From: Calendula officinalis | Taxonomy: Eukaryota > Streptophyta > Magnoliopsida > Asterales > Asteraceae | DNA: 64,000 nt | Assembly (NCBI GenBank): GCA_963853835.1 | Contig: OY970830.1 | Span: forward strand, 32,077,966 to 32,141,965 | Direction: 5' to 3' | Part shown: positions 10,949 through 22,194 of the stretch, one piece after another | Position numbering within the stretch: the stretch's first letter is position 1 | Layout of the letters: every line of letters begins with the position of its first letter | The notes under the pieces: generated by a model | Database searches by the model: none | Seen by the model: the letters and a program-made list of their open reading frames with translations, nothing else | What the model was told of the DNA's origin: nothing | Translations under genes and position numbers: made by a program

Positions 10949-12319
10949 ATCATCACACATTTGGCCACCCTATTGTGACTCTATCATTCTTGCCTTCCTA
11001 GCAAGTCTATCTAGTTATCCGGAACATCTCCAAATAACCCGTCATCTCACATACTTATTAATCGGGGATCCCCCGCCTTAATAAGCCTTATGGTAACGGT
11101 AAGAGGGAATCGCCCAATCTACCGTTACCTGACTCCTAGCCGGATCTCGTCCGGTAGCAAGCCTCCTAACACATGATGGTCCATGGGTCGATGCCCAATC
11201 CGCCCCATCCAAAGTGACCGGGGATCCCCCGAATCACCGCCACACTATCACACGTCATAACTTCTCGAGTTATTCCCTCTAAGCCCTTGGCTATCTCATA
11301 AATCATCACACAAGTTAGTTTTAATATTCATAATAATATATAACTAACTCTACAAACTAATAGTCTACACAATTAATCAAATAGACCAAATCACAAACAA
11401 GAAAACATATTTCAATGGCTATGTACTCAGTAAAGTCCACACGTACTCACCTTAGCAATTAATGCTCCAAATGTGTTCTTCACACACAATCCTTCCTTAT
11501 CCACAAGATTGCTCACTTTCGAGAATCCACCGAAATCCCTAATATGAAAATCACAACTTGTTCAACAACATATACCACTAATAATAAACCCCTTATTATT
11601 AGAAACTCTTTGATAATACTTTCCCCCAATTTTGATGATTTCCAAAACCCTAGGTTTAACCAACCCTTAAGATTCTTACCAATCTTAACCATACACTTGA
11701 TTCTCTTGTTAAAATACCATCTTATAAGTGTATACATCATTTATTCAACCATTAATCACAACCACAAGAACTAGGGTTTCAAACCCAAGCTCACACACCC
11801 ATAGATCTAAAGCTACACTACAAAGGAGTGAAGATTTACCTTGATCTCCAACAATGGAAGCAAAATCACTTGATTTGGACCCCAAAATCGGCTCCAAACG
11901 ACCTTTTCCACTCAAAAGCGTATACTCACTTGCAGAGAGAAGAACTAGGGTTTGGGGTGACAAGAAATGAGCCAAATCCCGACTTCTTTAATGCTGTTCA
12001 GACCAAGAAATCGCGCCGCTATCAAGAAATTGCGCCGCTATCTGACACCCGTGATAAATCGCGTCCATGATAGCGTTCGCTATTTCGAGTTTCTGCTGGA
12101 AGCGCGAGAAATCGCGTCGCTATCCAAGATAGCGCCGCTATCTTGGGCAATGCAGCCCAGGCTGCATTTTTCAACCTTTGCTTCGACACGGTTTCGTCCA
12201 TAACTTTCTCATACGACGTCCAAATGACACGAAACCAATTCCTACGTCCTTTAAATGATTTATCCTTATTTATCATATTTTTATAAAATTTATTTATCTA
12301 TAAATTTCGGGTCGTTACA
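10538..12319 (-). repeat. 5' LTR of the inner element
   Basis: 1,782 bp, TG...CA, with the target duplication TGCAC to its right. It matches 4417-6183 apart from about six substitutions and a longer TA run (10876-10945). Minus-strand transcription of the inner element should start here. Confidence 0.93.
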
Positions 12320-12324
12320 TGCAC

Positions 12325-12660
12325 GGTCGTGGATCTTCGGGCGGATTGTTAATGTTCGTCCGACGGTTTTAGGTGGACCGGCGGTTCTCACATTCCGGAG
12401 GTTTAGGGTTTGACATGCCGGATGATATTGAGTTTGTTCGTCCGGGGTTTAGGGTTTACGGCGGGTTGGGTTTGTTCGACCGGCTAGGGTTATGGGGTGT
12501 TACAGGCCGGCGGTTTTTTGTGTTTGGGGGACCGGGCGGTGTAGAGATTTCTATAGTGGACCGTCGGCGGTGTACGGTTGTCTACCGGCGGCTTTAGGGT
12601 TTTACGGGCGTCGGTTTTAGGGTTTGGGAAACTGGCTTAGGGTCAGACTAGCGGCTAGGT
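12325..12660. repeat. ACCGGCGG-motif array, right part
   Basis: Continuation of the array at 3890-4416, with GACCGGCGG near 12376, GCCGGCGG near 12506 and ACCGGCGG near 12583, interspersed with TTTAGGGTTT words. The motif density falls towards 12660. Confidence 0.7.
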
Positions 12661-13412
12661 CTTGACCCTGACTATTTTGCACGTCTGTTGCTTTGCTTTG
12701 AAAAAATAATGTTTTATTGGATGATCAAGCCAATAACACATTTTTGTTTTTATCTTTTTATTATGGATGTTGTGTCCATGACACCGTCGTGGGTGTGCAT
12801 GACAGTGTGTATATTTGGTTGTTCGTATGACACTTTCTTGAGAGCCCCTGATACCTTTGTATGCCAATGACCTGGGTAGATTTGGGTATCTCTGATGTAT
12901 GCTTCATATTGTGCCTGTGACACTGTGCCAATGGCACTTTTGTTGGTTAACCTTTACTTTTTTTTTTACTCGCGAGGATTGTCGCTTCCCAGTGAGAAGT
13001 GCTTATCTTTTATCAAGTAGATTAAAAGACGAGTATGATTGTATGTTATTTGGCCAGACAAGGTTGTCTTTCTTGGCTTCATACATGTTGTATTGAACTA
13101 TGTTCGTAGTTGGGTGCATGCACATGCGTGCTCAAGTTGTAACATTGTACGTAATGAAAGTGCATGTTTGGCTTTAGACTGAGATGTCTATTGTGGCCTT
13201 ATGCTTTTTGTATTGCATCCTTACTTCAATATTTATTTGTTTATGCAAAAACCATAGAAAAATGATATTGTGTGATAATATTGGGATACAAGATCAGACC
13301 AAATGCTATTATCGCCAGTTTCATGCATGACCATGACATTCCATGTGCTTGGAAACATGTATTGAAAATATAAAGGAAAAAATGACAGTAAAGACTATCG
13401 CACCTTGATAGG
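12661..13412. other. Non-coding interior of the outer element
   Basis: Lies between the motif array and the gag stop, where protease and reverse transcriptase would be expected. I found no pol domain in any frame. The short open frames here show no recognisable motif. Confidence 0.6.
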
Positions 13413-15044
13413 TCAGTTAATATTGGCTCCCTCATGTATCATGAGGATATGACCATCAGGTGGTCCGGGATGTTCTGTGTCTTCCCCCTTCTTTTGCCAG
13501 GCATAACTCTTCTTAAGTGGAGGTTTATTTGCTTGCTGCTTAGCGCCAGGGACAAGGTGTTCTAGTTTGCCTTCTTCCAAAGCCCGCCTGATTTCCCTTT
13601 TTAGCTCTCTACAGACATTCGTGTCGTGTCCATGATCTTCATGGAAATCACAGTATTTATTCATGTTTTTTGTACCCGACCTATGCTCCATCTGGGGTGG
13701 AGGTGTGAAGGTAGCGCACACCTGCTCTGTTATCAAGATTTCTTTTGGTGTTTTGCTAAGAGCACGCTCAGACGGATGTTTATCGTATGGGCCAAACCTC
13801 CGGTTGCTCCTTTCATCTCGTTGATGGTCACCAGTTAGAGCATCATGCCTGCGATCCGACGTGTCGGTCCATGACTTGCCGCCTATCTCTCTTGTCAGGG
13901 AGACAGTTTCTTTTGACCTTAGATAGTCATATGCCCTGTCCGTGGCTTCTTTGAAAGTAACTGGAGTTCTCTTGATCAACTTTTCTTGCAGTTGTCCTGG
14001 AAGCAGGGAGAGAGTAAAGCCCGAAATTTGCTGACTTTCGGGTAAGGCGACAATTTTCTGGCACTCCTGCGTGTAACGCTGAATGAAGTCGCGTAACCCC
14101 TCGCCCTCCCTTTGTCGCAGCAAATGTGCTTCTATATGAGTTCTCTGCTGCTTCTTTTGCTGGACAAAGTGAGTTACAAATTTAGCCTTTAGATCTGCAA
14201 AGTCTTGAATACTCCTCTCCGGTAAGTCAGCAAACCAATCGCGAGCGAAACCTTGCAACGTGCCAGGGAACATGTGACAAGCGACTGGGTCTAGCCATTT
14301 CTCTGTCATAATGGCCTGTTCAAAAAGAGCAAGGTGGTCATCAGGATCTCGTGTACCGTCGTAAGTACCAACGATGGACGGAACTTTTTGTTTGTCAGGG
14401 AGTGGAAATCTGGCCACCCAGTCACAGAACTTCGAACTAACCACCGACAAAGGCATAGTGGCCGCTCGGGGTGGTACGGCTGCGGACACGAGTGCTCGCA
14501 ACACGCGCAACATGTCATTAGATGTGTCCTGTGGTGGATGTGGTGGTGGGGTGTGAATGGGTGGTTGTCTTAACTGCTCCAATAATTGTGACAACGGATC
14601 TACTGGTTGAACAACCGTTGGCTGCGGTGCTGGGCGCAACGCCGCCACCAACTGAGACAACAGGTCCGATGAAGTAGGTGGTGGAGGAGGCGGTGGTGGC
14701 TGAGTACTCTGAGCCAACCTTCGGAGTAACTCCACAATTGGATCCTCCCGAACCCCAGGCATAGCGGCCTGTGGAAAGTTGGAAACAGGCTGCCTGACCG
14801 GATCCGTGCCATCCTCCTGAGAGTTTGTCCCGTTGAACAAAAGAGGCTGACATGAAGGGATGGGCGTCACTGGCTGTGGTGAGGTAAACGAACTTGATCC
14901 AACCAGCCTTGTGGAGAAAGGTGGACTTGTTAATGAGGGATACCCTCGTGTCCTGACATCTGACACCGTCCACTCAGAATCGACGTATGGTTCCATGATA
15001 GGACTAGGCGAGGTTATCACTGCTTCAGGTATAGTGGTAATCAC
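13413..15044 (-). CDS. Retrotransposon gag (Tat-like type) of the outer element
   Basis: A 543-residue minus-strand frame. A proline-rich N-terminal third (runs such as QPPPPPPPP near residue 118) is followed by a gag domain at about 205-400 (YDGTRDPDDHLALFEQAIM, FARDWFADLPERSI, FVTHFVQQKKQQRTH). A knuckle variant C-X2-H-X4-H-X4-C lies at 465-478. The ending ILMIHEG resembles the gag/protease junction of Tat/Retand-type Ty3 elements, but no protease follows. It builds the nucleocapsid of the element particle and is intact despite the nested insertion downstream of it. Confidence 0.9.
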   Translation of the reverse strand: MITTIPEAVITSPSPIMEPYVDSEWTVSDVRTRGYPSLTSPPFSTRLVGSSSFTSPQPVTPIPSCQPLLFNGTNSQEDGTDPVRQPVSNFPQAAMPGVREDPIVELLRRLAQSTQPPPPPPPPTSSDLLSQLVAALRPAPQPTVVQPVDPLSQLLEQLRQPPIHTPPPHPPQDTSNDMLRVLRALVSAAVPPRAATMPLSVVSSKFCDWVARFPLPDKQKVPSIVGTYDGTRDPDDHLALFEQAIMTEKWLDPVACHMFPGTLQGFARDWFADLPERSIQDFADLKAKFVTHFVQQKKQQRTHIEAHLLRQREGEGLRDFIQRYTQECQKIVALPESQQISGFTLSLLPGQLQEKLIKRTPVTFKEATDRAYDYLRSKETVSLTREIGGKSWTDTSDRRHDALTGDHQRDERSNRRFGPYDKHPSERALSKTPKEILITEQVCATFTPPPQMEHRSGTKNMNKYCDFHEDHGHDTNVCRELKREIRRALEEGKLEHLVPGAKQQANKPPLKKSYAWQKKGEDTEHPGPPDGHILMIHEGANIN

Positions 15045-15165
15045 GGTAGTGGTTATTAATGGCGATGAAGAAGTGATCAGCGATGGCTGTGTATCCGCTA
15101 TAGGAACGGTTGATTATTGGAAATAAAAAAAAAAGTTTGAGAAGTGAAACGCCGTTTAAAAACGT

Positions 15166-15183
15166 GTCCCACGGATGGCGCCA
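15166..15183 (-). other. Primer-binding-site candidate of the outer element
   Basis: The minus strand reads TGGCGCCATCCGTGGGAC one base inside the 5' LTR. The first seven bases match the complement of a tRNA ending GGCGCCA. The tRNA-Asp gene at 40611-40682 would end so after CCA addition, but the following bases diverge from it, so the primer tRNA is not settled. Confidence 0.6.
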
Positions 15184-15184
15184 A

Positions 15185-15904
15185 TGTTCGAGCAACGATT
15201 GTCAAACCCAAAGACCAAGCGACGTCAACCTTGGATCTCCTGTGATGATCACAGTGCAAACCCAACAAGCTCTTGGCGAACCTAGGGTGATCGAGGTTGA
15301 GTGCGAAGGTGAAAGTGAGAGTATGTTATCTCTGTGTTTTAGGCTTCTTTTATCTGTCTCAGTGTCAGTCTCAGTCTGTCCAGGACAATGAGTTAGGCCA
15401 TGTATTTATATGGCCGTATATGGAACGTTGGCCCATGACTGCAATAAAGCAATCATCAAGCGTCATTATGACAGCATCAATGATCGTGTAACGCCTTACT
15501 ATTATGACTGCAATAAAGCAGTCATGAAGCGCCATTATGACAGGACGTCAGCACTCCAATGACGGGCTGACAATCCTGACAGGCGATGATAACTTGACAG
15601 GCGGTGATAGGCGCTGACAATCTTGACAGGCGATGATAACTTGACAGGCGGTCATGATTTGACAGGCGCTCGGCGGAGTTGTGACGTGGGCTATCATTAG
15701 TAACCGGTCTAATGTGTCATGGGCCATCTTCATTAGTGACGTGGGCGATCTTCATGTTTAGGGATTTGGGGATTTACCTATATATACATAGTTAATCCCT
15801 ACTAACCTCATCATGCATCTTCATTAGTGACGTGGGCGATCTTCATGTTTAGGGATTTGGGGATTTACCTATATATACATAGTTAATCCCTACTAACCTC
15901 ATCA
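15185..15904 (-). repeat. 5' LTR of the outer element
   Basis: 720 bp, TG...CA, followed by the target duplication AATTT. It carries the same 91-bp terminal tandem duplication as the other LTR, so that duplication predates this insertion. Confidence 0.93.
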
Positions 15905-15909
15905 AATTT

Positions 15910-17560
15910 TTTGTGAAATCAATGTGTTAGGTTGAGACACTCATATGATGTGATGAGTGTGCAGTAATAATAATGCCCATACAAGTTTTGTAAACTGTTA
16001 ATCGATGAAAGGTAAAGCCATAATTAAAGGAAGAATTAGGAGTATAAATATAAATAATAAATATAAATAAATATATATAATAACACAAAACAAATCCTCT
16101 ATTCCTCCCTAAAAAAATCATTAACATTTGATTTGATATACTCCCTCCGTCCCTAAATAAAGTTCTCATTTCTTTTGGGCACAACTTTTTAGGAGATAGT
16201 TAGTGGTAGGGTATTTGGTATTGCTTTTGATTAAAATATAAGGTTTGATTGGAGAGAGAAAGTGTTGTAGAAGATAGTTAGTGGTGAAAGTATTGATAAT
16301 AATATTATTATATTAAGTGGGTCCTTTAAGTTTGAGAAATGAGAACTTTATTTAGGGACAAAACTTGAAGGGGAAATGAGAACTTTGTTTAGGGACGGAG
16401 GGAGTAGTATGTAGTAGTTATCTTAGACTAATTATCACATATTTAAACTACTTACTTTTTATGCATAATGTTAAGAAAACATGTAAATCCCTGTCAATTC
16501 TAATATGTCAATAAGATGCCTCAAATGCAGATAGGTGCATGTAAATATTCCCAATTTACTGCATAATTTTCTCGTATATTATATACTTCCTAAAGTTCTT
16601 ATTATATTACACTAAGAGGATTCGATGTAGCTAGTTATTCACCCATACGCCATTTGAATAAAGCCGGGTTAAATGTGTTGGTATACAGTTTTTTTAGTTG
16701 TAGTTGGTTTGGGGTATTTTTTTGTGGGTCCCAAAAGGATATTAAATAATGTTATACACAGAAGTCTAATTTTGAGTTGAGTGTTAAAACCTTTTTAAAG
16801 AGATAAACATTCATTTAACATAACTTTTACTTTGGCATCATACCTCTAGTATGTCGGTAATTTCATCCTTTCTCATTTCCCCACCTTTTTTTTTTCTTTT
16901 TTTGGTTTTAAATCAACATAAGACCCCCCACCATAATGTTTGCCAATCAACCTGCAACTCATAAATCCTCCTCCCACCCACCCACCCACCCACCTGCAAT
17001 CTGATCCAAGGTCCCTAAATATCCCAAAAAAATAAAATTATAAACAATTGCAAACTAATATTTCCATTTTGATTTACAATTGCAGGTGGGTTGTTAAAAA
17101 ATGGTGTGATGACTACTATTATGATCCAATGTATCTTATGTTGTTTACTCTTTGTAGTTTGTACCTATAAAAATTATTATGTCCAAATCATCTATCTTTA
17201 CAATACTCAATCCAAACCATTTAGTGTAGTTAAAATTGATCAATTGGGTAATTTAGCCAGTATCCAGAATATGAACACTCATGTGCAATTCTTTTGCATA
17301 TTTGTAGGAAAAGTTTATGCGTAAAAAACCAAATACAATAAAAACCCATTCGATTGAAAAGTACAATAATTCTTGAGACATTTATATAAACTATATATAT
17401 ATGCTTGTTTTTTTTTTTACCACAACATTAAAAAATTGAAATAAAATTTCATGGTCGTTTGAATATTAATTATACAAAACAGATTATATTGGTCGATGTC
17501 GCATAAAGACGATGTTTTTGACAAGCTCCAAAAAGTATAAATTATTATGAAAGAAAAGAA
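15910..17560. other. Intergenic, downstream of GAPB
   Basis: AT-rich DNA holding one Stowaway-like MITE (16141-16404) and a short CCCA repeat near 16970-16994. I see no gene. Open frames here are short and carry no motif. Confidence 0.5.
16141..16404. mobile_element. Stowaway-like (Tc1/mariner) MITE, 264 bp
   Basis: Terminal inverted repeats CTCCCTCCGTCCCTAAATAA and its complement are bounded by TA on both sides (16139-16140 and 16405-16406). This is the common plant CTCCCTCCGTCCC family. Confidence 0.92.
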
Positions 17561-20500
17561 TTAAGCTTCGTAAACTTTGCACTCTTCTTCTGCAGGATTT
17601 GTCTTGCAAAAATCCTCCAACGGGTCTCCACTTCCGGTTACCGCAGCCCCTGGCCATTTTTCCGCCACTAGATGTGCCAAATCCACCACACGTTGGCTAT
17701 AACAAAAAATAAATAAAAATATAACACTTGTTAGCTCTATATGTTATAATTATATTATATTTAACATATAATAATTTATATATATATAATTTATCATTTT
17801 AACCCATAACTAAACCCGCCAATTATAAAGAGATCTTTATAACCATACCTGTATCCCCATTCATTGTCGTACCAAGCGACAACCTTAACCATGTCATCAC
17901 CCATGACCATAGTCAATGACGAGTCAATAGTTGTTGAAACGTCAGAGCACCTAAAGTCAACAGACACAAGTGGCTCGTCACAGACAGCCAAGATTCCGTT
18001 CATCGGGCCGTCAGCCGCCTTCCGGAAGGCGGCATTTACATCCTCAGCCGTCAATCCCTTTTTAGAAACGTTGACCACAAGGTCAACAACCGACACATTT
18101 GGGGTGGGGACACGAAGTGCAATCCCGTTGAGCTTGCCCTTGAGTTGGGGTAGGACCAATGACACGGCCTTGGCTGCACCCGTGCTTGTTGGGACTATGT
18201 TTAGTGCGGCGGCTCTAGCCCTCCTCAAGTCCCTGTGTGAAGCGTCCAATAGCCTCTGTACAAGTGTCAAAGCATTTAGTACAACTTCATCATTTACATT
18301 ATTTGTAATTATAAAAAAAAGGAATAAAAAAACCATGTACCTGGTCACCAGTGTACGAGTGAGTTGTAGTCATGGTTCCCTTCACGATACCTTCAAATAA
18401 ACAGAAGAAATTTAGGTTTTACAATCGGAAAGTTGTACACATATTAATAACAACTCGTATGATATTATTATTTGGGTTTTGATAACGAGGGTTGTCATAA
18501 TAAATGATTTATATATTCATTTATAACCGACTCCTAGGAATTACTCATTTGTACCATTTTTAATGCACTTAGCCCTATCAAAACACTTATTATTTTTATC
18601 CTTACCGAATTCTTCGTCCATGACCTTTGCAAAAGGAGCCAAGCAGTTGGTAGTGCAAGAAGCATTACTGAAGAAAAGAAAACAACGATTTAAACTCGCG
18701 AATATAAAACTTTTATAACATTATTTGAATAAAAACGAACCTCACGATATCCGCAACATCATGATCATAATCCTTCTCGTTAACACCGACAACATATGTT
18801 GGAATGTCGGCACCTTTTGCGGGTGCAGTGATGATAACTTTCTTAGCACCAGCTTGAAGATGTTTGCCTGCACCTGGCCCGTCAACAAACACCCCAGTTC
18901 CCTGGTTGTCGTATAGATTATATTCAGTGAGTTGAACGGTTTCAAATATACTCAAAGTGTTTACAACATCCTAAATTGCTTAGTTAAAAATAATTTTGAT
19001 TATTGATGATAAATTTGTGACTATATTTAGTATATTATTAAGCGCAGATGTTATGAAATACTCAAATATACTTTAGTCGCTTTCTTTAATTATACGAGTA
19101 ACTTTTTTATGTATATTTTTGGTAAGTACTATTGTCAGTTTGTGGGGTTACATCTTAAAACCAATTGGTTGTAAGAGGAATAACTCAGGACCCTTATAAG
19201 CACATTACTGGTTCATCTCTTGTCCAATGTGGGACATCTCAACAACTATCTATAATGTAATTTATATGAATAGAAACATTTTTCCTTGAGAAATGTTATT
19301 ATACGTAATTTGTTATGACGATATAGTGAAATGTATACTTTTTTAGCAAGTCAACCTCACCCGATTTTACACGATTCTAACTATTTTCACCTGATACTCG
19401 ACCCATTTTAATATTTATCATTGACCCGAACTCATTTTCTTATATTGATTAACCCGTCCAACTTGTCTACCCATTGCTTTGTGATGCATGCCTTGTGATA
19501 GAGGAGCGGGCCCTTTTGTTCATGGAGGCCCATGATCGTGTTAGGAAAGGGCTTTACTAAAAATGGCATAACTTTTGGCTCGGGCCTCCGTTTCGGACCC
19601 AAAACGCTTGTTTTTGGACACTTAATTTACGTTTTTGTGTTTTTTCTTTAAATTTCAGAACTTTGTTTAGAACCAGTTTTTGGCCCGTTTATCGTTTTAG
19701 GCCCATTCGAAATTCTGGGCCATATTTAAAGTGTATTTTACACATTGGAATAATCAGTTGAATATTTTCTGAAATTTGTATTTTGTCTCCCAAAATTGTT
19801 CTTTGTGTGTGAACAAGTTTTGAAGACCAATCCATGGAATTCTTTGAATCAACATGATTAATTTTGGTTAGATTAATCCGCTATTCTTTGAATCAACGGA
19901 TTCAAATCTACTCTATCGTTTTATAGTCTACATCACTTTGCTAGGCATCTCCTATTCCTTTTACTTCGTTAAAAGCCAAACGTAATATATCTGAATTATG
20001 AGAGATAAAAAGGTACCCAAATTTGGTCAAATTTCTATCTCAGATAACCCATTTCACCCATAGAAAAACATCAAGTTTTTAAAAATTTGGGAGATGACAC
20101 CATAACAATTGCTTCAGTCACCAAACTGGACAAGTTTTACAACAGGTTGTATAAGAATATAAAGATAGGTTGTTGTGTATAAATCAGTTCCCTTAAAATT
20201 AGATATACCTCAATAACAATGTCAATACCGAGTTCAGCCCACGGGAGCTTGAGTGGGTCCCGGCTAGAAACAACCTTAATCAACTTCCCATCAACACTAA
20301 TTGTCTCATTATCGACAATTTTAACATCAGCTTTAAAGGTACCCAACATGGAGTCATATTTGAGCAAGTGAGATGCCTACACATATATCAAATCGTTAAA
20401 AATCCGTAATCATCCTTTGGGAAGTTGTACACTTTGCATTAATTGTAGTAACATTGACTTACATTCTTGACACCACCACTGTCGTTGACCACCACGACTT

Positions 20501-21210
20501 CAAGTGGGGAGTCTACACGCCCGTGCCAACACCGAAGAAAGTTTCGGCCGATTCTACCGAAACCGTTGATTGCTACCTTCAATTTTGCTACAGTTTCTAC
20601 CTTAGCGGATGCAGACACTGCAACCTGATTCATAATAATATTTCAATTTATATTTATATAAAAATGTTACATAAATGTAATATGTGCAGTATAAAAGTTT
20701 CAAAAAATTGCTGTAATCATATTCACATACATATGTTTCATAAATGTAATATGTTGATCGAGTATATTAGAAAACTAACATTTTACAATTGATTGATGAA
20801 TTTGAAACTTTCTATAAATCACTTCACGGGCTATAGACTAGTTATGTCATATATACATGCACATATATATATATATATATATGTATATTGAAAAGAAATA
20901 AAACCTTGGTGGCAAATTGGGCAGAAACAACATCGAAGAACGATGAGTCCTTAACATACTTGGCGTACGTCACACTCCCGCCGGATCGTAGCCCCGAAAA
21001 TTCCGCTACTTCCACTCTCTGCAAACAACCAAAAAAAGTAATTTAAACAAGATCAACTATAGTTATAAAATAAAATAAAATAATTAAAAAAGGGAAAAAA
21101 AAGACCTTAGTGGAGCATTGAGAAGGGAAAGTTGTTGAAATTGAGGATTTTGAGGGAAGTCTAGTGATTGTGGGGATTCTTGTGGAAGCCAAAGCTGCAT
21201 TGGAAGCCAT
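17561..21210 (-). CDS. GAPB: Chloroplast glyceraldehyde-3-phosphate dehydrogenase B subunit
   Basis: Nine coding exons: 21106-21210, 20905-21018, 20463-20624, 20209-20376, 18741-18901, 18606-18667, 18341-18390, 17849-18255 and 17561-17696. They join to 454 residues (TAA stop), close to usual GapB length. It is the NADP-using Calvin-cycle enzyme reducing 1,3-bisphosphoglycerate in the stroma. A transit-peptide-like, Ser/Thr-rich N-terminus (start MASNAALAST, chosen by family) precedes the NGFGRIG dinucleotide site (93-99). The catalytic Cys (about 241) lies in ASCTTNC. The last exon carries the GapB-specific C-terminal extension with Cys440 and Cys449 (DFCKTNPAEEECKVYEA), the thioredoxin-regulated switch shared with CP12. 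Its presence separates GapB from GapA. The 1.3-kb intron 4 carries a solo LTR. Confidence 0.97.
19133..19244 (-). mobile_element. 112-bp solo LTR (TRIM-like) in GAPB intron 4
   Basis: Bounded by the 5-bp duplication ACTAT (19128-19132 and 19245-19249). On the minus strand it starts TGTTGAGATG and ends CTGACA, with CTTATAAGG in the middle. A second copy at 55155-55266 (opposite strand, 112 bp) matches at roughly 85% by eye and has its own duplication. Confidence 0.8.
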
Positions 21211-21322
21211 AGCTGACTGCAACTGAAAACTCACAGGTTTAATTCACTTTTTATATGAAATTTATTTATTTTAAGATTATGGGGTTGAAAATATGGTGGT
21301 GAAATGAGTGGAGGGAGAGATA

Positions 21323-21328
21323 GATAAG
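21323..21328. promoter_or_regulatory. I-box-like GATAAG upstream of GAPB
   Basis: GATAAG lies about 115 bp upstream of the GAPB start codon. I-box motifs are common in promoters of light-regulated photosynthesis genes, but a six-base match is weak evidence. A TATA-like word (minus strand CATATAAAAAG) occurs near 21247-21257. Confidence 0.3.
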
Positions 21329-21489
21329 ATCATGTTTTCAATATCCACCTTCCAAAATTCTCAACCACAGTATCATGCTATGCTATTTTCTTTGCATCCC
21401 ATTCTTTTAGGTAATTGTGGTATTAATCAACTAATAGTTCTTATTATATGAGTTTAATGTGTCATGCATGTTATAAAGAATAGGTAATA

Positions 21490-21741
21490 CTCTCCCGTCC
21501 CACAAAAAAACTTTACATTTCTCATATGCACAATATTTTAGGAGATAGTTAGTGGTGGGCCATTTGTAATACTTTTGATTAAAATATAAGGGTAGATTGG
21601 AGAGAGAAAGTGTTTTATTGGTTGAATGATTGATAATATTATTATTTTATTAGGTGGGCCTTCCAAATTTGAGAAATGTAAACTTTTTTGTGGGACAAAA
21701 TTTGAAGGAGAAATGTAAAGTTTTTTGTGAGACGGGGGGAG
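21490..21741. mobile_element. Stowaway-like MITE, 252 bp, in the GAPB upstream region
   Basis: Inverted ends CTCTCCCGTCCCACAAAAAA and TTTTTTGTGAGACGGGGGGA are flanked by TA. It sits about 280 bp upstream of the GAPB start codon, inside the likely promoter. Confidence 0.85.
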
Positions 21742-21743
21742 TA

Positions 21744-22194
21744 GTATGTAATTAGGACTAAAAGTTTGTACTGTATAAAAATCTTATCTTCGATAACCTA
21801 ACTTATTTAAGTTTATGTGAAGTTTATATTCAATAACATTATTACTCATTTCAAATTTGGTATTATGAAAAATACCATAAAATAACAGGGGATATATTAA
21901 AGGAAATGGGACTTGAGGTTTAATATAGGATAAGATAAAATGCCATTTTGGTAGGTTGAAAGGCACTTTACCACAAATATACTTGGCAAAGAAGATATCA
22001 TGTCTACGTGGCATCCACATGTATCAAGGTGGGCCCCACTAGTTTTTATAGCATATGACATCACCAATTGAAATCACCATAAAAAGCGTAGATTCTTACA
22101 TTCCATGTATCACAACGTTAAAAAGGTAAAACTTGCATCAACAATTTTATATATTTAGTCACATTTTAAAGTAAAAAACAGCATAAAATGTTTT
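21744..22194. other. Intergenic between GAPB and the next gene
   Basis: Lies between the GAPB upstream MITE and the 3' end of the small chloroplast membrane protein gene. No gene or clear element is seen. Confidence 0.5.

Larger units (their letters stand above)
4417..12319 (-). mobile_element. Inner LTR retrotransposon (Ty3-type), gag plus broken protease, complete ends
   Basis: LTRs at 4417-6183 and 10538-12319 start TGTAACACCTC and end GTCGTTACA. The flanking target duplication is TGCAC (4412-4416 and 12320-12324). gag at 8890-10287 reads minus. An initiator-Met primer site lies at 10523-10534 and a polypurine tract at 6184-6203. The LTRs differ by about six substitutions plus TA-repeat length (about 0.35%), fewer than the host element's LTRs, which fits the nesting order. 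The 4.35-kb interior is too short for a full pol: only gag and a frame-broken protease remnant are visible. It is probably mobilised in trans, if at all. Confidence 0.94.
3081..15904 (-). mobile_element. Outer LTR retrotransposon, gag-only, interrupted by a nested element
   Basis: Two 720-bp LTRs (3081-3800 and 15185-15904) each start TGTTCGAG and end CTCATCA, and are flanked by the 5-bp target duplication AATTT (3076-3080 and 15905-15909). gag (13413-15044) reads on the minus strand next to the right LTR, so the right LTR is the 5' LTR. A primer-binding-site candidate and a polypurine tract sit at the correct inner edges. Without the 7,903-bp nested element and its duplicated 5 bp, the element is about 4.9 kb. 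No protease, reverse transcriptase or integrase is recognisable, so it is non-autonomous (TR-GAG-like) and would need a helper. I count six substitutions between the LTRs (about 0.8%), so it is recent. Confidence 0.93.

Noticed and set aside
10801..11001. Plus-strand frame rich in Ile-Tyr repeats
   Set aside because: Translation of a (TA)n microsatellite inside an LTR.
13241..13435. Small minus-strand frame overlapping the gag 3' end
   Set aside because: It overlaps the gag stop in another frame, has no domain, and is not conserved with the protease expected there.
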